Assembly (NCBI RefSeq): GCF_019216885.1
Contig: NZ_JAAQRC020000001.1
Location: 310,001 to 374,000, forward strand
Length of the DNA stretch: 64,000 nt
Reading direction: 5' to 3'
DNA from: Methylobacterium sp. SyP6R
GTDB lineage: Bacteria; Pseudomonadota; Alphaproteobacteria; Rhizobiales; Beijerinckiaceae
Positions 36,370-45,624 of the stretch are shown in pieces. Made by a program: the position numbers and the translations under genes. Under the pieces are notes generated by a model. That model was not told the origin of the DNA and did not search any database. It saw nothing but the letters and a program-made list of their open reading frames with translations. Positions within the stretch are counted from its first letter, which is position 1, and every line of letters begins with the position of its first letter.

Positions 36370-38961
36370 TCAGACCACGATGTTGACGATGCGCAACGGC
36401 ACCACGATCACCTTGCGGGGCGGCTTGCCTTCGAGCGCCCGCTGAATGGGCTCGAGGGCCAGGACCGCATCCTGCACCGCCGCCTGATCGGCATCGCGCG
36501 GCACGGTGACGTCGGCGCGCTTGCGGCCGTTGATCTGCACCGGCATCGTGACGCTGTCCTCCACCAGCAGGTCGTGACGGACGGACGGCCAGGAAGCCTC
36601 CGCCACCAGGCCGTCCTGCTTGAGCGCCGTCCAACAGGCCTCGGCGAGGTGCGGCATCATCGGGGCGATGAGCTGCACCAGGATCAGCGTTGCTTGGTGC
36701 AGGGCAGGGGAGGGGGCATGGCCGCGCTCGGCATTGACCGCCTCCTGCAGGCTGTTCGCCAATTCGTAGATATGGGCGACGCAGCGGTTGAAGCGCAGGC
36801 GCTCGATGTCGTCGCCGACCGCCGCCAGCGCCTTGTGCGCCGCCTTCAGCGCGGCCTCGCTGCCGGCGGCAGCGGGTTCGGAACCGCCTTCCGCGATCTC
36901 GCTCACCATGCGCCAGACGCGCTGGACGAAGCGCGACGCGCCTTGCACGCCATCCTCGGTCCAGATCACATCGCGCTCCGGCGGCGAGTCGGAGAGCATG
37001 AACCAGCGGGCGGTATCGGCGCCGTAGGAGGCGATGATGTCGTCTGGATCGACGACGTTCTTCTTCGACTTCGACATCTTCTCGATCGCCCCGATGGCGA
37101 TCGGCGCGTCGGTTTTCACGTGAAACGCTTTGCGCGTTCCATCCTCGGTTACCAGCTTGACGTCGACCGGCTGCACCCACGCTCCGGCCTCGTCGCGATA
37201 GGTCTCGTGGACGACCATGCCCTGCGTGAACAGGCCGGCGAAGGGCTCGTCGAGCCCGGCCCAGCCGGTCTGGCGCATCGCCCGCATGAAGAAGCGGGAA
37301 TAGAGCAGGTGCAGGATCGCGTGCTCGATGCCGCCGATATACTGGTCGACCGGCAGCCAGTGATCGGCCACCGCCTTGTCGGTCGGCGCGTCCGTGAGCC
37401 ACGGGGCGGTGAAGCGGGCAAAGTACCAGGACGAATCGACGAAGGTGTCCATCGTGTCGGTCTCGCGGCGGGCCGGCTTGCCGCAGGACGGGCACGGCAC
37501 GTTGCGCCAGGCCGCATCGCGCTCCAGCGGGTTGCCGGGCACGTCGAACGAGACCTCCTCCGGCAGCCGCACCGGCAGGTCGGCGACCGGCACCGGCACG
37601 ACGCCGCAAGCGTCGCAATGGATGACCGGGATCGGGCAGCCCCAGTAGCGCTGGCGCGAGACGCCCCAGTCGCGCAGGCGGAACTGCACCCGGCGCTTGC
37701 CGACCGAAGCGCCGTCGAGGGTCTCGGTCTCCAGGCGATCGGCGACGGTCTTGAACGCCTCGTCGGTGCTCATCCCGTCGAGGAAGCGCGAATTGATCAT
37801 CCGGCCGTCGCCGTCATAGGCGGTGTCGGTGATCGTGAAGGCGGCGGGATCCTGGTCCGGCGGGCAGACGACCGGCGTGTTGCCGAGACCGTACTTGTTG
37901 GCGAAGTCGAGATCGCGCTGGTCGTGGGCCGGGCAGCCGAACACCGCGCCGGTGCCGTACTCCATCAGCACGAAATTCGCGACGTAGACCGGCAGGGTCC
38001 AGGACGGGTCCAGGGGGTGGCGCACCCTCAATCCGGTGTCGAAGCCGAGCTTTTCCGCCGTATCGATCGCAGCCTGGGCGGTGCCCATGCGCCGGCACTC
38101 GGCGATGAAGTCCTGCAGGGCCGGGTTGTCCTTCGCCACCGCGGCGGCAAGCGGATGGTCGGCGGCGACTGCCAGGAACTTGGCGCCGAACAGCGTATCG
38201 GGCCGCGTCGTGTAGACCGTGACCTCGGAGCTTGCGCCCTCCGGCACCGCCTCCAGGGCGAAGCGCAGCTCCAGCCCTTCCGAGCGGCCGATCCAGTTGC
38301 GCTGCATCAGCCGGACCTTCTCCGGCCAGCGCTCCAGCGTGTCGAGCCGGTCGTCGAGGTCCTGGGCGAAGTCGGTGATCTTGAAGAACCACTGGGTCAG
38401 CTCGCGCTGCTCGACGAGCGCACCTGAGCGCCAGCCGCGCCCGTCGATCACCTGCTCGTTGGCGAGCACGGTGTGATCGACCGGGTCCCAGTTCACCTTG
38501 GCGGTGCGGCGCGAGACCAGCCCGGCCTTCAGGAAGTCCAGGAACATCCGCTGCTGGTGCTTGTAGTAGTCGGGATCGCAGGTCGCGATCTCGCGGCTCC
38601 AGTCCAGCGACAGGCCCATCGATTGCAGCTGCGCCCGCATCGTCGCGATGTTGGCGTAGGTCCACTCCCGCGGGTTGACCTTGTTCTGCATCGCGGCGTT
38701 CTCGGCCGGCAGGCCGAAGGCGTCCCAGCCCATCGGATGCAGGACGTTGAAGCCCTTGGCGCGCTTGTAGCGGGCGACCACGTCGCCCATCGCGTAGTTG
38801 CGCACGTGGCCCATATGGATGCGCCCCGACGGGTAGGGGAACATCTCGAGCACGTAGTATTTCGGGCGCGGATCGTCGTTGCGGGTGCGAAAAATCTCCC
38901 GCTCGGCCCACACCTGCTGCCAGTGGGGCTCGGAATCCTTCGCGTTGTAACGTTCGGCCAT
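36370..38961 (-). CDS. leuS: leucine--tRNA ligase
   Basis: The 863-residue class I synthetase has the HIGH motif in [20 protein letters not shown]. The CP1 editing domain follows ([20 protein letters not shown]), then a zinc-like insert ([18 protein letters not shown]) and KMSKS in [16 protein letters not shown]. The anticodon-binding domain is C-terminal. It charges tRNA-Leu. The start at 38961 ([14 protein letters not shown]) is the family start. A parS-like site lies inside (37112-37127), where FHVKT is encoded. Confidence 0.98.
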   Translation of the reverse strand: MAERYNAKDSEPHWQQVWAEREIFRTRNDDPRPKYYVLEMFPYPSGRIHMGHVRNYAMGDVVARYKRAKGFNVLHPMGWDAFGLPAENAAMQNKVNPREWTYANIATMRAQLQSMGLSLDWSREIATCDPDYYKHQQRMFLDFLKAGLVSRRTAKVNWDPVDHTVLANEQVIDGRGWRSGALVEQRELTQWFFKITDFAQDLDDRLDTLERWPEKVRLMQRNWIGRSEGLELRFALEAVPEGASSEVTVYTTRPDTLFGAKFLAVAADHPLAAAVAKDNPALQDFIAECRRMGTAQAAIDTAEKLGFDTGLRVRHPLDPSWTLPVYVANFVLMEYGTGAVFGCPAHDQRDLDFANKYGLGNTPVVCPPDQDPAAFTITDTAYDGDGRMINSRFLDGMSTDEAFKTVADRLETETLDGASVGKRRVQFRLRDWGVSRQRYWGCPIPVIHCDACGVVPVPVADLPVRLPEEVSFDVPGNPLERDAAWRNVPCPSCGKPARRETDTMDTFVDSSWYFARFTAPWLTDAPTDKAVADHWLPVDQYIGGIEHAILHLLYSRFFMRAMRQTGWAGLDEPFAGLFTQGMVVHETYRDEAGAWVQPVDVKLVTEDGTRKAFHVKTDAPIAIGAIEKMSKSKKNVVDPDDIIASYGADTARWFMLSDSPPERDVIWTEDGVQGASRFVQRVWRMVSEIAEGGSEPAAAGSEAALKAAHKALAAVGDDIERLRFNRCVAHIYELANSLQEAVNAERGHAPSPALHQATLILVQLIAPMMPHLAEACWTALKQDGLVAEASWPSVRHDLLVEDSVTMPVQINGRKRADVTVPRDADQAAVQDAVLALEPIQRALEGKPPRKVIVVPLRIVNIVV
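37112..37127. promoter_or_regulatory. parS-like site inside leuS
   Basis: GTTTTCACGTGAAACG is identical to the site at 30070-30085 and matches the core at 13 of 14 positions, with an intact CACGTG centre. It lies 2.7 kb after parB. Confidence 0.7.
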
Positions 38962-39143
38962 GGCGGCGTCTTTGCGACCGGTCGGCGCCGGCGCCGAGAG
39001 CACCGGCGGCAGGGATGAAGGGAAAACGTCACGGCCGCAAACGGTTGAGCTTGCTCGGCGCGGCGCCGGCGGACTAGGACACGGTTTGGTCCCGAGGGTC
39101 AACAATCAAGCAAGGCGGCGCGCCGCCGGGAAGGATAGCGGTC

Positions 39144-39827
39144 ATGATCGACCCGCAGACCGTCGTGGCGAACCTAACCGAGGTACAGGGCGAGATCGCT
39201 CGCGCCGCGCAAGACAGCGAACGCGATCGGGCAGACGTCGCCCTCATCGCCGTGTCGAAGACGATTGCCGCCGAGGGGATCCGCCCGGCCCTGGCTGCGG
39301 GCCAGCGGCTGTTCGGCGAGAACTACGTGCAGGAGGCCAAGGCGAAGTGGCCCGCCTTGCGCGAGGAATATCCGCAAGCCGAGCTGCACCTGATCGGCCC
39401 GCTGCAATCGAACAAGGCCCGCGAGGCGGTGGAGCTTTTCGACGTGATCCATACCCTCGACCGGACCTCGCTCGCGGCGGCCCTGGCGAAGGAGATTCAG
39501 CGCAGCGGCCGGCACCCGAGGCTGCTGGTGCAGGTCAATACCGGCGAGGAGCCGCAGAAGGGGGGCGTGGCGCCGGGCGCGGTCGATGCCTTCCTGGCCG
39601 AGTGCCGGGACACGCACGGCCTCACCGTCTCGGGGCTGATGTGCATCCCGCCGGCGGCGGATCCGCCCTCGGCGCATTTCGGCTTGCTGGCGGCAATCGC
39701 CCGCCGCCATGCCCTGCCGATCCTGTCGATGGGGATGAGTGCCGACTACCCGGCGGCCATCCAGATGGGCGCGACCCATGTGCGGGTCGGCAGCGCGATC
39801 TTCGGGGCGCGCCAGCCGCAGGGCTGA
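39144..39827 (+). CDS. YggS-family pyridoxal-phosphate homeostasis protein
   Basis: The 227-residue protein contains VALIAVSKTIAAEGIRPALAAG (PLP-binding Lys in VSKT), FGENYVQEAKAKWP, LHLIGPLQSNKAREAVELFD, VQVNTGEEPQKGG and LSMGMSADYPAAIQMGATHVRVGSAIFG. These are all the YggS/PROSC landmarks. It binds PLP and maintains vitamin B6 pools. It is divergent from leuS. Confidence 0.95.
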   Translation: MIDPQTVVANLTEVQGEIARAAQDSERDRADVALIAVSKTIAAEGIRPALAAGQRLFGENYVQEAKAKWPALREEYPQAELHLIGPLQSNKAREAVELFDVIHTLDRTSLAAALAKEIQRSGRHPRLLVQVNTGEEPQKGGVAPGAVDAFLAECRDTHGLTVSGLMCIPPAADPPSAHFGLLAAIARRHALPILSMGMSADYPAAIQMGATHVRVGSAIFGARQPQG

Positions 39828-39840
39828 CGCGCAACCTCAG

Positions 39841-40041
39841 TCAGTTGGCGTGCAGGCAGCGGATCTCCTCCCGCGCCTGCTCCAGGAAGCGGACACGGTC
39901 CTCGTCCGTGAGCAGGATGGGAGAGTTGGGCAGCCCGTCGCGATAGCGGGCGCCGAAATCCCAGAGGGTACCGCGCGCGCCCTCCGCCGCGTGGATCTGT
40001 CGGGCACGAACGATCTCGGTCGCGGTGTAGGCGTCGAGCAT
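39841..40041 (-). CDS. small hypothetical protein
   Basis: The 66-residue frame (MLDAYTATEIVRARQIHAAE, ends EIRCLHAN) starts with GGGAGAG upstream and has normal codon use. It includes GTLWDFGARYRDGLPNSP. No family is recognised. It is convergent with yggS, only 13 bp away. Confidence 0.6.
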   Translation of the reverse strand: MLDAYTATEIVRARQIHAAEGARGTLWDFGARYRDGLPNSPILLTDEDRVRFLEQAREEIRCLHAN

Positions 40042-40216
40042 GCGTCTCTCCCCTGCGTCCGATAAGGCTTTTGTGTGGCAAGCCAGACCCTACAGGATGT
40101 TTTCGCGCTGCGCGAGTGTGGCAGCGTTACCAAAATGAAAGAGTTTTTTGTGCTCCGCAGCATGATTCGACGAGAAGATCCCGTCGAATTGTTCGCGTTG
40201 CCGGAGAACAGCTTGC
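40042..40216. other. short AT-rich gap
   Basis: This 175-bp gap contains an AT-richer patch near 40130-40170 and no gene. It separates two minus-strand genes and probably carries the promoter of the small protein gene. Confidence 0.4.
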
Positions 40217-40750
40217 CTAGATCGTGAGGCGGGTGCCGGGCCCGAGGCGGCGCAGGAGCCGGACCAGGTCGGGGCGGCGCAGGGCCACGCAGCCCTCGGT
40301 CGGCCGGAAGCCGGGGCGGGCGACGTGCAGGAAGATGGCGCTGCCGCGTCCGGGACGGATCGGGCCGCGATTGTAGTCGAGGTCGATCACGAGGTCGTAG
40401 AGCCCGTCGTCGCGCCACATCGCCTCGGCGCTGATGCCCGGGGCGGGGAGCGGGATCGGGCGGTTGTAGCGCCGGTCGTAGGTCTCGTCGCACCAGCCGT
40501 CGCCAGGGCGGATGCGGCGCAAGGGGAGGAGGGTCGCGGGCCGACCCCCGAGCCGGTCGGGCCGGTAGAAGCCGCCGCGCAGGCGAAAGGTCCCGCGGGG
40601 CGAGGCGCCGTCGCCCTCGCGCTTCCGGTGGGTCTGGCCGCCCTTGCCGAGGGCGCAGGGAATCAGCACCGGGCCGGCGATCAGCGTGCCGCGGCGGCGG
40701 TCGAGGGGATCGGGGCGGACCCGCAGGTGCCGGAGGGTGGTGCGCTTCAT
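40217..40750 (-). CDS. L,D-transpeptidase family protein (YkuD)
   Basis: The 177-residue protein has IPCALGKGGQTHRKREGDGASPRGTF at the start of the YkuD fold. The catalytic stretch is IFLHVARPGFRPTEGCVALRR, with Cys in TEGC (usual S-x-GC has Ser where this has Thr). It lacks a signal peptide and a LysM domain. YkuD proteins make 3-3 cross-links or tether lipoproteins. Exported or not, its location is unclear. Confidence 0.88.
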   Translation of the reverse strand: MKRTTLRHLRVRPDPLDRRRGTLIAGPVLIPCALGKGGQTHRKREGDGASPRGTFRLRGGFYRPDRLGGRPATLLPLRRIRPGDGWCDETYDRRYNRPIPLPAPGISAEAMWRDDGLYDLVIDLDYNRGPIRPGRGSAIFLHVARPGFRPTEGCVALRRPDLVRLLRRLGPGTRLTI

Positions 40751-40854
40751 GAGCACCGTCTTACGGCGCCGTCGCGGGACCCGTCGAGGGGAGCGTGACA
40801 GGAGGCGGGGTCCGGCGGAGAATGGCGCTGAGACCCCGTATCCGAGCCGTCGCC

Positions 40855-41517
40855 ATGCCCGAATCTCTCTCCGTCCTCGATGCCGTCCCGGACTGGCTCG
40901 GCTGGCTGCCGCCGCGCCTCGTCGCGGTCGATGTCGAGACGACGGGGTTGTCCGGAGCCGACCGGGTGGTGAGCTTCGGCGCCGTGGCGCTCGCCACCGC
41001 CTCGCTGGCCACCGGAACGCCTGAGATCGCCTGCCACCACCTGATCTTCGATCCCGGGCGGGCGAGCCATCCGATGGCCGAGGCGGTGCACGGTTACGAC
41101 GACTGGCTCCTGCGCCACCAGGACCCGGTGGGCGCCCATGCGGGCGCCCTGGCGGACCTCCTCGCCGGGGCCGACCTGATCGTGGCCCACAACGCCGCCT
41201 TCGATCTCGGCTTTCTCGACCGCGAGCTGGCCGCCGCCGGGCTGCCGCCGGTCGCCGCCAAGGTCTACTGCACCATGGAGGCCTATCGCCGCCGGGGCGA
41301 GAAGGGGAGGGCGGCCCTCGACGCTGTGTGCCGGCGCATCGGCATCGCCCGGGTCGGTGCCCGCCACGGTGCGCTGGAGGATGCCTGGCTGGCGCTTCGG
41401 GCCTATCTCTGGCTCCAGGCCTGCCCGGTGGCGGTGGCGCGCCCGGAACTTGCCGCGCCGAGCAACCTGCGCCCGGCTCCGCCGCGCCCGGACGGCCCCT
41501 TGCCGCCCCGTCCGTGA
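40855..41517 (+). CDS. DnaQ-like 3'-5' exonuclease (DEDDh)
   Basis: The 220-residue protein contains LVAVDVETTGLSGADRVVSFGAV (Exo I with D and E), LIVAHNAAFDLGFLDRELAAAG (Exo II) and GARHGALEDAWLALRAY (Exo III, His and Asp). This is the DEDDh arrangement of the PolC/DnaQ epsilon family. It lacks a polymerase or GIY-YIG domain. The C-terminus is Pro-rich. The start at 40855 was preferred to two upstream ATGs whose extensions are Arg-rich and unrelated. Confidence 0.88.
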   Translation: MPESLSVLDAVPDWLGWLPPRLVAVDVETTGLSGADRVVSFGAVALATASLATGTPEIACHHLIFDPGRASHPMAEAVHGYDDWLLRHQDPVGAHAGALADLLAGADLIVAHNAAFDLGFLDRELAAAGLPPVAAKVYCTMEAYRRRGEKGRAALDAVCRRIGIARVGARHGALEDAWLALRAYLWLQACPVAVARPELAAPSNLRPAPPRPDGPLPPRP

Positions 41518-41670
41518 GCCGGCGGCCGTGGACAGGCCGGTCCCCGGCCCTTGCCGCGGCTTGGCGCTCCGCTACTCTGCCCCGCAAGCTGCCAGGCTGC
41601 GCTCCGTCCGGGAGTGCCGCCCCGGCCGGCGGCGGGTCGCCCGTTCGCCTTCCTCGAGAGTGCCGGTTCG

Positions 41671-42357
41671 ATGTCGAACGCCCACCGCCTGCTCGTCGTC
41701 GACGACGATCCGACCCTGCGCGACACCCTCACCGAGCAGCTCGCCCTGTCGGACGCCTTCGAGGTGGCGACCGCCGAGACCGCGCGGGGCGCGATGGACC
41801 GGGTCGCGGCCGAGCGCGTCGATCTCGTGGTGATGGATGTCGGCCTGCCCGATCTCGACGGGCGCGAGGCGGTGCGGCAGATGCGCCAGGGCGGCTTTCG
41901 CGGCCCGGTGATCATGCTGACCGGCCAGGTCTCGGATGCCGACACGGTGCAGGGGCTGGATGCCGGCGCCAACGACTACGTGACGAAGCCGTTCAAGTTC
42001 GCGGTGCTGCTCGCCCGCATCCGCGCCCAGTTGCGCCAATACGAGGCGAGCGAGGACGCGGTGTTCCAGATCGGCCCCTATACCTTCCGTCCGGGCGCCA
42101 AGCTCCTCGTCGGCGAGCGCGGCTCGAAGCTGAAGCTCACCGAGAAGGAGACCGCGATCCTGCGCTTCCTCTACCGGGCCGGACGGCAGGTAGTCGGGCG
42201 CGACACCCTGCTCGCCGAGGTGTGGGGCTACAACGCCCAGGTCACCACCCACACGCTCGAGACCCACATCTACCGCCTGCGCCAGAAGATCGAGCCGAAC
42301 CCGGCGACCGCCTCGATCCTGGTGACGGAGGGCGGCGGGTACAAGCTGCTGCCATAG
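41671..42357 (+). CDS. OmpR-family response regulator
   Basis: The 228-residue protein has a receiver domain (LLVVDDDPTLRDTL, phospho-acceptor Asp in VVMDVGLPDLDG, Lys in YVTKPFKF) and a winged-helix DNA-binding domain (LTEKETAILRFLYRAGRQVVGRD, LLAEVWGYNAQVTTHTLETH, IYRLRQKIEP). The partner histidine kinase is not in this window. The start at 41671 begins the receiver domain. Confidence 0.95.
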   Translation: MSNAHRLLVVDDDPTLRDTLTEQLALSDAFEVATAETARGAMDRVAAERVDLVVMDVGLPDLDGREAVRQMRQGGFRGPVIMLTGQVSDADTVQGLDAGANDYVTKPFKFAVLLARIRAQLRQYEASEDAVFQIGPYTFRPGAKLLVGERGSKLKLTEKETAILRFLYRAGRQVVGRDTLLAEVWGYNAQVTTHTLETHIYRLRQKIEPNPATASILVTEGGGYKLLP

Positions 42358-42426
42358 GCACGGGGGGATGGCTGAGCCGGTCGGTGACCGTGGGTCATCG
42401 AAAGTCCCAGGATCATCCCACGCGCA

Positions 42427-42461
42427 ACCTCATCCCGAGGTGTGGAGCGATCGACGATGGA
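42427..42461. repeat. left half of an R2 repeat interrupted by the IS110 element and R1
   Basis: ACCTCATCCCGAGGTGTGG...GATCGACGATGGAC matches the left arm of R2. Its partner right arm (ACCTCGGGATGAGG) is at 44072-44085, beyond the IS and R1. Confidence 0.7.
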
Positions 42462-43703
42462 CTAAATAGAAACTGGCTCTACGGGTTTGATTTCGCACGC
42501 AAATCCAAGGCGCTCGATCTGCCGCACGAGCGCCTTGGCGCGGATGGTCGGGGCCGCCTTGCGGCCGTGATCAGGCCCGGGATCGACGTAAGCCGTGCCG
42601 GCCTTGAGCATGTGATAGATCGCGGTCAACATCGAAGCGGCGACCGCGCAGATCGCCTTCTTGGGGCCGCGCCGGCCGCGCAAGCGCTGGAACTGCGCCC
42701 TGATGTAGCTCGCCTTCTTGCGCACTCCGGCCCAGGCGGCCTGCACCAAGGCCGTCTTGAGCCAGGGCGCGCCCTTGCGCAGTCGCGTCGAGCGCCGCTT
42801 GCCCGCGCTCTCGTCGTTTCTCGGGCACAGCCCGGCCCAGGAGATCAGATGGCCGGCGGTCGGGAAGCGGCTCATGTCGGGGCCGATCTCGGAGAGGATC
42901 ACCTGCGCGGTGAGGTCACTGATGCCCGGGATCGTCACCAGCAGCTTCACCGCTTCCCGGAAAGGGCCGAGGTCGCGCTCCACCTGCGCGTCGATCTCCG
43001 CGATCGCTCGCCCCAACCCGTCGTACTGGCGTAGATGCACACCGAGCAGGAAACGGTGGTGATCCCCGATCCGGCCCGTGAGCGCGGCCCGGATCGCCTC
43101 GGGCGCCGCCTTCACCCGCGGGCTGACCAGCGCCTGCAGCCCAGCCGGATCGCGCTCGCCCTTGACCAGCGCGTCGAGCACGGCGCGACCGGACTGGCCC
43201 ATGATGTCGGTGAGCACCGAGGCGAGCTTGAGGTTGGCCTCCTCGAGGGTCTTCTGGATGCGCTGGACGTGGCTGGCCTGCTCGCGGACCAGTTGCTTGC
43301 GGGTGCGCAGCAGGTCGCGCATCGCCTGGGTCTGAGCCTCGGGCACGAAGCTGGCGCGGATCAGGCCGTGGGCGAGCAGGTCGGAGAGCCAAACCGCGTC
43401 GGCGACGTCGGTCTTGCGGCCGGGCACGTTCTTGACATGGGCGGCATTGGCCAGGATCAGGGTGCGGCTGTCGGCGTCGAGGACCTGCCAGACCGGGCGC
43501 CAGTAGATGCCGGTCGCCTCCATGGCGACATGGGTGCAGGCGTGCTCGTCGAGCCAGGCGGAGAGGTCGAGCAGAGCGGGCGTGGTGGTGGCAAACGTCC
43601 GCACCTCACGCTGAACCTCGCTGCTCTCGGCCAGACGGATGGCTGCGACGACGGTGTCCTTGTGAACATCGAGGGCGGCGCAGCGGGGGTAGAGGACCTC
43701 CAT
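42462..43703 (-). CDS. IS110-family transposase (DEDD recombinase)
   Basis: The 413-residue protein has the RuvC-like DEDD site: LDVHKDTV (Asp12), MEATGIYW (Glu62) and KTDVADAVWLSDLL (Asp99, Asp102). A coiled-coil region follows (around 110-150). The C-terminal Transposase_20 domain has LVTIPGISDLTAQVILSEIG, AGLCPRNDESAGKRR with a candidate catalytic Ser, and KGAPWLKTALVQAA. It acts with a bridge RNA in known relatives. ATG at 43703 follows AAGGAG by 6 bp. A GTG one codon earlier is an alternative. Confidence 0.95.
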   Translation of the reverse strand: MEVLYPRCAALDVHKDTVVAAIRLAESSEVQREVRTFATTTPALLDLSAWLDEHACTHVAMEATGIYWRPVWQVLDADSRTLILANAAHVKNVPGRKTDVADAVWLSDLLAHGLIRASFVPEAQTQAMRDLLRTRKQLVREQASHVQRIQKTLEEANLKLASVLTDIMGQSGRAVLDALVKGERDPAGLQALVSPRVKAAPEAIRAALTGRIGDHHRFLLGVHLRQYDGLGRAIAEIDAQVERDLGPFREAVKLLVTIPGISDLTAQVILSEIGPDMSRFPTAGHLISWAGLCPRNDESAGKRRSTRLRKGAPWLKTALVQAAWAGVRKKASYIRAQFQRLRGRRGPKKAICAVAASMLTAIYHMLKAGTAYVDPGPDHGRKAAPTIRAKALVRQIERLGFACEIKPVEPVSI

Positions 43704-43943
43704 CACGATCTCCTTGCCGTCAGGCCGCCGGCGCAGGCTCCCGTGAGATCAAATCTAAATGACGCGCTCCGGGGCTGGCCCGAGGACCGGCCCGTGACGC
43801 AAGCGAGGGGACTGAAGAGGAGCCCGGATCCAACTGATACGCGGGGTCTGGCACACCAAAGACGAACCGATCTCTCCGCCGACGGCAAGTCCACTCTGCC
43901 ATATGTTTCATCCGCAAGGGACCGCGAAGCCGGTGACGAACTG
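43704..43943 (-). ncRNA. candidate bridge RNA region in the left end of IS110-family copy 1
   Basis: IS110-group elements carry a bridge RNA in the noncoding left end. Here the 240-nt region before the transposase is fully conserved between two copies. It contains GTATCAGTT (minus strand, 43840-43832), which repeats the sequence across the insertion junction. The exact RNA ends are unknown. Confidence 0.45.
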
Positions 43944-44068
43944 ATACCAATGGTCCAAGATGCTGACGCATCGGGCCATTGATCCATCTCGAATTTTCGA
44001 TTTCAAGCCAGAGGCTTGGCGAAAATTCGAGAGCGGAACCAAAGGTCGTTTCCAACGACCGTTGGTAT
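43944..44068. repeat. repeat R1 next to the IS110 element
   Basis: The element runs ATACCAATGGTCC ... GACCGTTGGTAT, with inverted ends. Its interior matches the 48658-48846 copy (CATCTTGGNCC, CTCGAATTTTCG, TTGGCGAAAATTCGAG). The IS110 left end abuts it directly. Confidence 0.85.
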
Positions 44069-44071
44069 GAC

Positions 44072-44085
44072 ACCTCGGGATGAGG
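44072..44085. repeat. right half of the interrupted R2 repeat
   Basis: ACCTCGGGATGAGG is the complement of the CCTCATCCCGAGGT arm at 42428-42441. Confidence 0.65.
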
Positions 44086-44124
44086 GCGTGAATGGGAACG
44101 ACGCCGGAACGGATGCTCCATTCG

Positions 44125-45216
44125 TCAAGCGATCATCCCGCGCGCCTCGACCGGCAACGTCCCGACGATCGCCCCGTCCCGCACCGCCACCAGCTCGTCG
44201 ACCATGTTGACGACGACGCAGACGTGGTTGGGCACCACCTCGACCAGGGTGCCGACCGGGGGCCGCGAGGTGCAGGCCGAGAGGTCGAGGAAGCCGTGCT
44301 CCTCGGCGAAGGCGCCGATCCGGGCGCCGGGATGGTCGGGCAGCAGGCCGAACCCGTCGAGGCCGCCGCCGGCGTCGCTGGTGAGCGTCTTGGAACCGGC
44401 ATCCAGGATGCCGCGCTCGAGGCCTGCCCGGCTCACCACCCGGGCGAGCACCGCGAGCGCGCAATCGTCGAGCGTCGCGACGCCCGCCGCCATCATCATG
44501 CGGTCGTTGAAGATCACCGTGCCGGCCCGGTGCTCGGTGGCGCCGCGGACCCGGCCGAGTTCCGGCAGGTTCGGCGTGCCGCCGGTCGAGACGATGCGGG
44601 CGGTCAGACCATGCTCGGCGAGCCCCGCTTGCGCCGCGTCGAGGAAGCGTTGCGCGCCGTCGGCGTCGCCGGCTGGGGGATAGAGGAGCAGGCCCGCGAA
44701 GGCGAGGCCGGGCCGGGCGGCGATGTCGCGGGCGAGCGCCACCGCCTCGCCCGGGGTCTCGACGCCGGCGCGCTTGCGGCCGGTGTCGCATTCCACCACC
44801 ACGTCGAGAGTGCGCCCGCCCGCTTGCGCGGCCTCGTGCAGGCCCGCCACCGTGATCGCGTTGTCGGCCGCGACGGTGATCCGGGCAGCGCTCTCGCGCA
44901 GGAGCCGGCCGAGGCGCCCGAGCGCGTGCGGGCCGATCAGGTTGTAGCTCACCAGGATGTCGTCGATCCCGGCCCGGGCCATCACCTCGGCCTCGCCGAT
45001 CTTCTGGCAGGTGACGCCGCTTGCGCCGGCCTCGATCTGCATCCGGGCCAGCACCGGGCTCTTGTGCGTCTTGATGTGCGGGCGGTTGGCGAGGCCGGCC
45101 GCGTCGCAGGCGGCCTGGAGCCGGGCGATGTTGCGGGCCACCCGGTCGAGGTCGATCACCACCGCCGGCGTGCCGTGGCGGCGGGCGATCTCCTCGCGCA
45201 AGGCGGGGCTCAGCAT
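44125..45216 (-). CDS. D-threonine aldolase / D-serine dehydratase-like PLP enzyme
   Basis: This 363-residue fold-type III PLP enzyme has RPHIKTHKSPVLARMQIEAG with the PLP Lys and VLDVVVECDTGRKRAGV-type strands. ILDAGSKTLTSDAG and EEHGFLDLS occur later. EVVPNHVCVVVNMVDE has the His-x-Cys metal ligands of D-threonine aldolases and D-serine dehydratases. It cleaves or dehydrates a D-3-hydroxy amino acid. The start at 45216 gives the family N-terminus. The right flank holds repeat R4. Confidence 0.9.
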   Translation of the reverse strand: MLSPALREEIARRHGTPAVVIDLDRVARNIARLQAACDAAGLANRPHIKTHKSPVLARMQIEAGASGVTCQKIGEAEVMARAGIDDILVSYNLIGPHALGRLGRLLRESAARITVAADNAITVAGLHEAAQAGGRTLDVVVECDTGRKRAGVETPGEAVALARDIAARPGLAFAGLLLYPPAGDADGAQRFLDAAQAGLAEHGLTARIVSTGGTPNLPELGRVRGATEHRAGTVIFNDRMMMAAGVATLDDCALAVLARVVSRAGLERGILDAGSKTLTSDAGGGLDGFGLLPDHPGARIGAFAEEHGFLDLSACTSRPPVGTLVEVVPNHVCVVVNMVDELVAVRDGAIVGTLPVEARGMIA

Positions 45217-45624
45217 CGCGGCGCATCCCGGCAGGGCGTCGGCGCAATCGTGTCGGCACGCATCGTGGTCCCTCCTGGCGGCGGTTCTTTCGCGGGCCGG
45301 ATCCTAGAGCATTTTCCGACGAAGTGGATGCCGGTTCGTCGCAGAAAATGCGGCAAAATCAAAGACCTAGAGCAGCCCTCGATCGCGTTGCAATCGGTAC
45401 CATGCTGGATCTTCGATCTTGGCTATGTCTTTGATATTGAGATTATTTCTCCTCGACGAGCCGGCATGTGCCCCGCCGCAGGATGCGCCGGCCGCGGCCG
45501 TCTGCGCCACCTCGGGCACGTCAGCCATCCACATGAGGGCATCCCTCCGTTTCCGCCGGGCAACCCAATGTTAGAAATCCGCTACTAGAGAGAGAACATC
45601 CCAGCACCGCGCAACGGAGCGTCG
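45217..45624. other. gene-free stretch with repeat R4
   Basis: These 408 bp hold R4 (45306-45400) and an AT-richer patch (about 45415-45450) that is a plausible promoter region for the diguanylate cyclase. No gene is seen. Confidence 0.5.
45306..45400 (+). repeat. dispersed repeat R4 copy
   Basis: TAGAGCATTTTCCGACGAAG, TGGATGCCGGTTCGTCGCAG and CTCGATCGCGTTGCAATCGG occur in the same order, reverse-complemented, at 16945-17030. Confidence 0.8.

Larger units (their letters stand above)
42462..43947 (-). mobile_element. IS110-family insertion sequence, complete copy
   Basis: The element is minus-strand oriented. A 5' noncoding end of about 240 bp (to 43943-43947) is followed by one transposase gene that ends at the right boundary. 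The noncoding end is identical to that of the copy starting at 63511. No terminal inverted repeats were seen, as usual for the IS110 group. It is inserted at the GTAT end of an R1 repeat (43944-44068). Confidence 0.85.
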
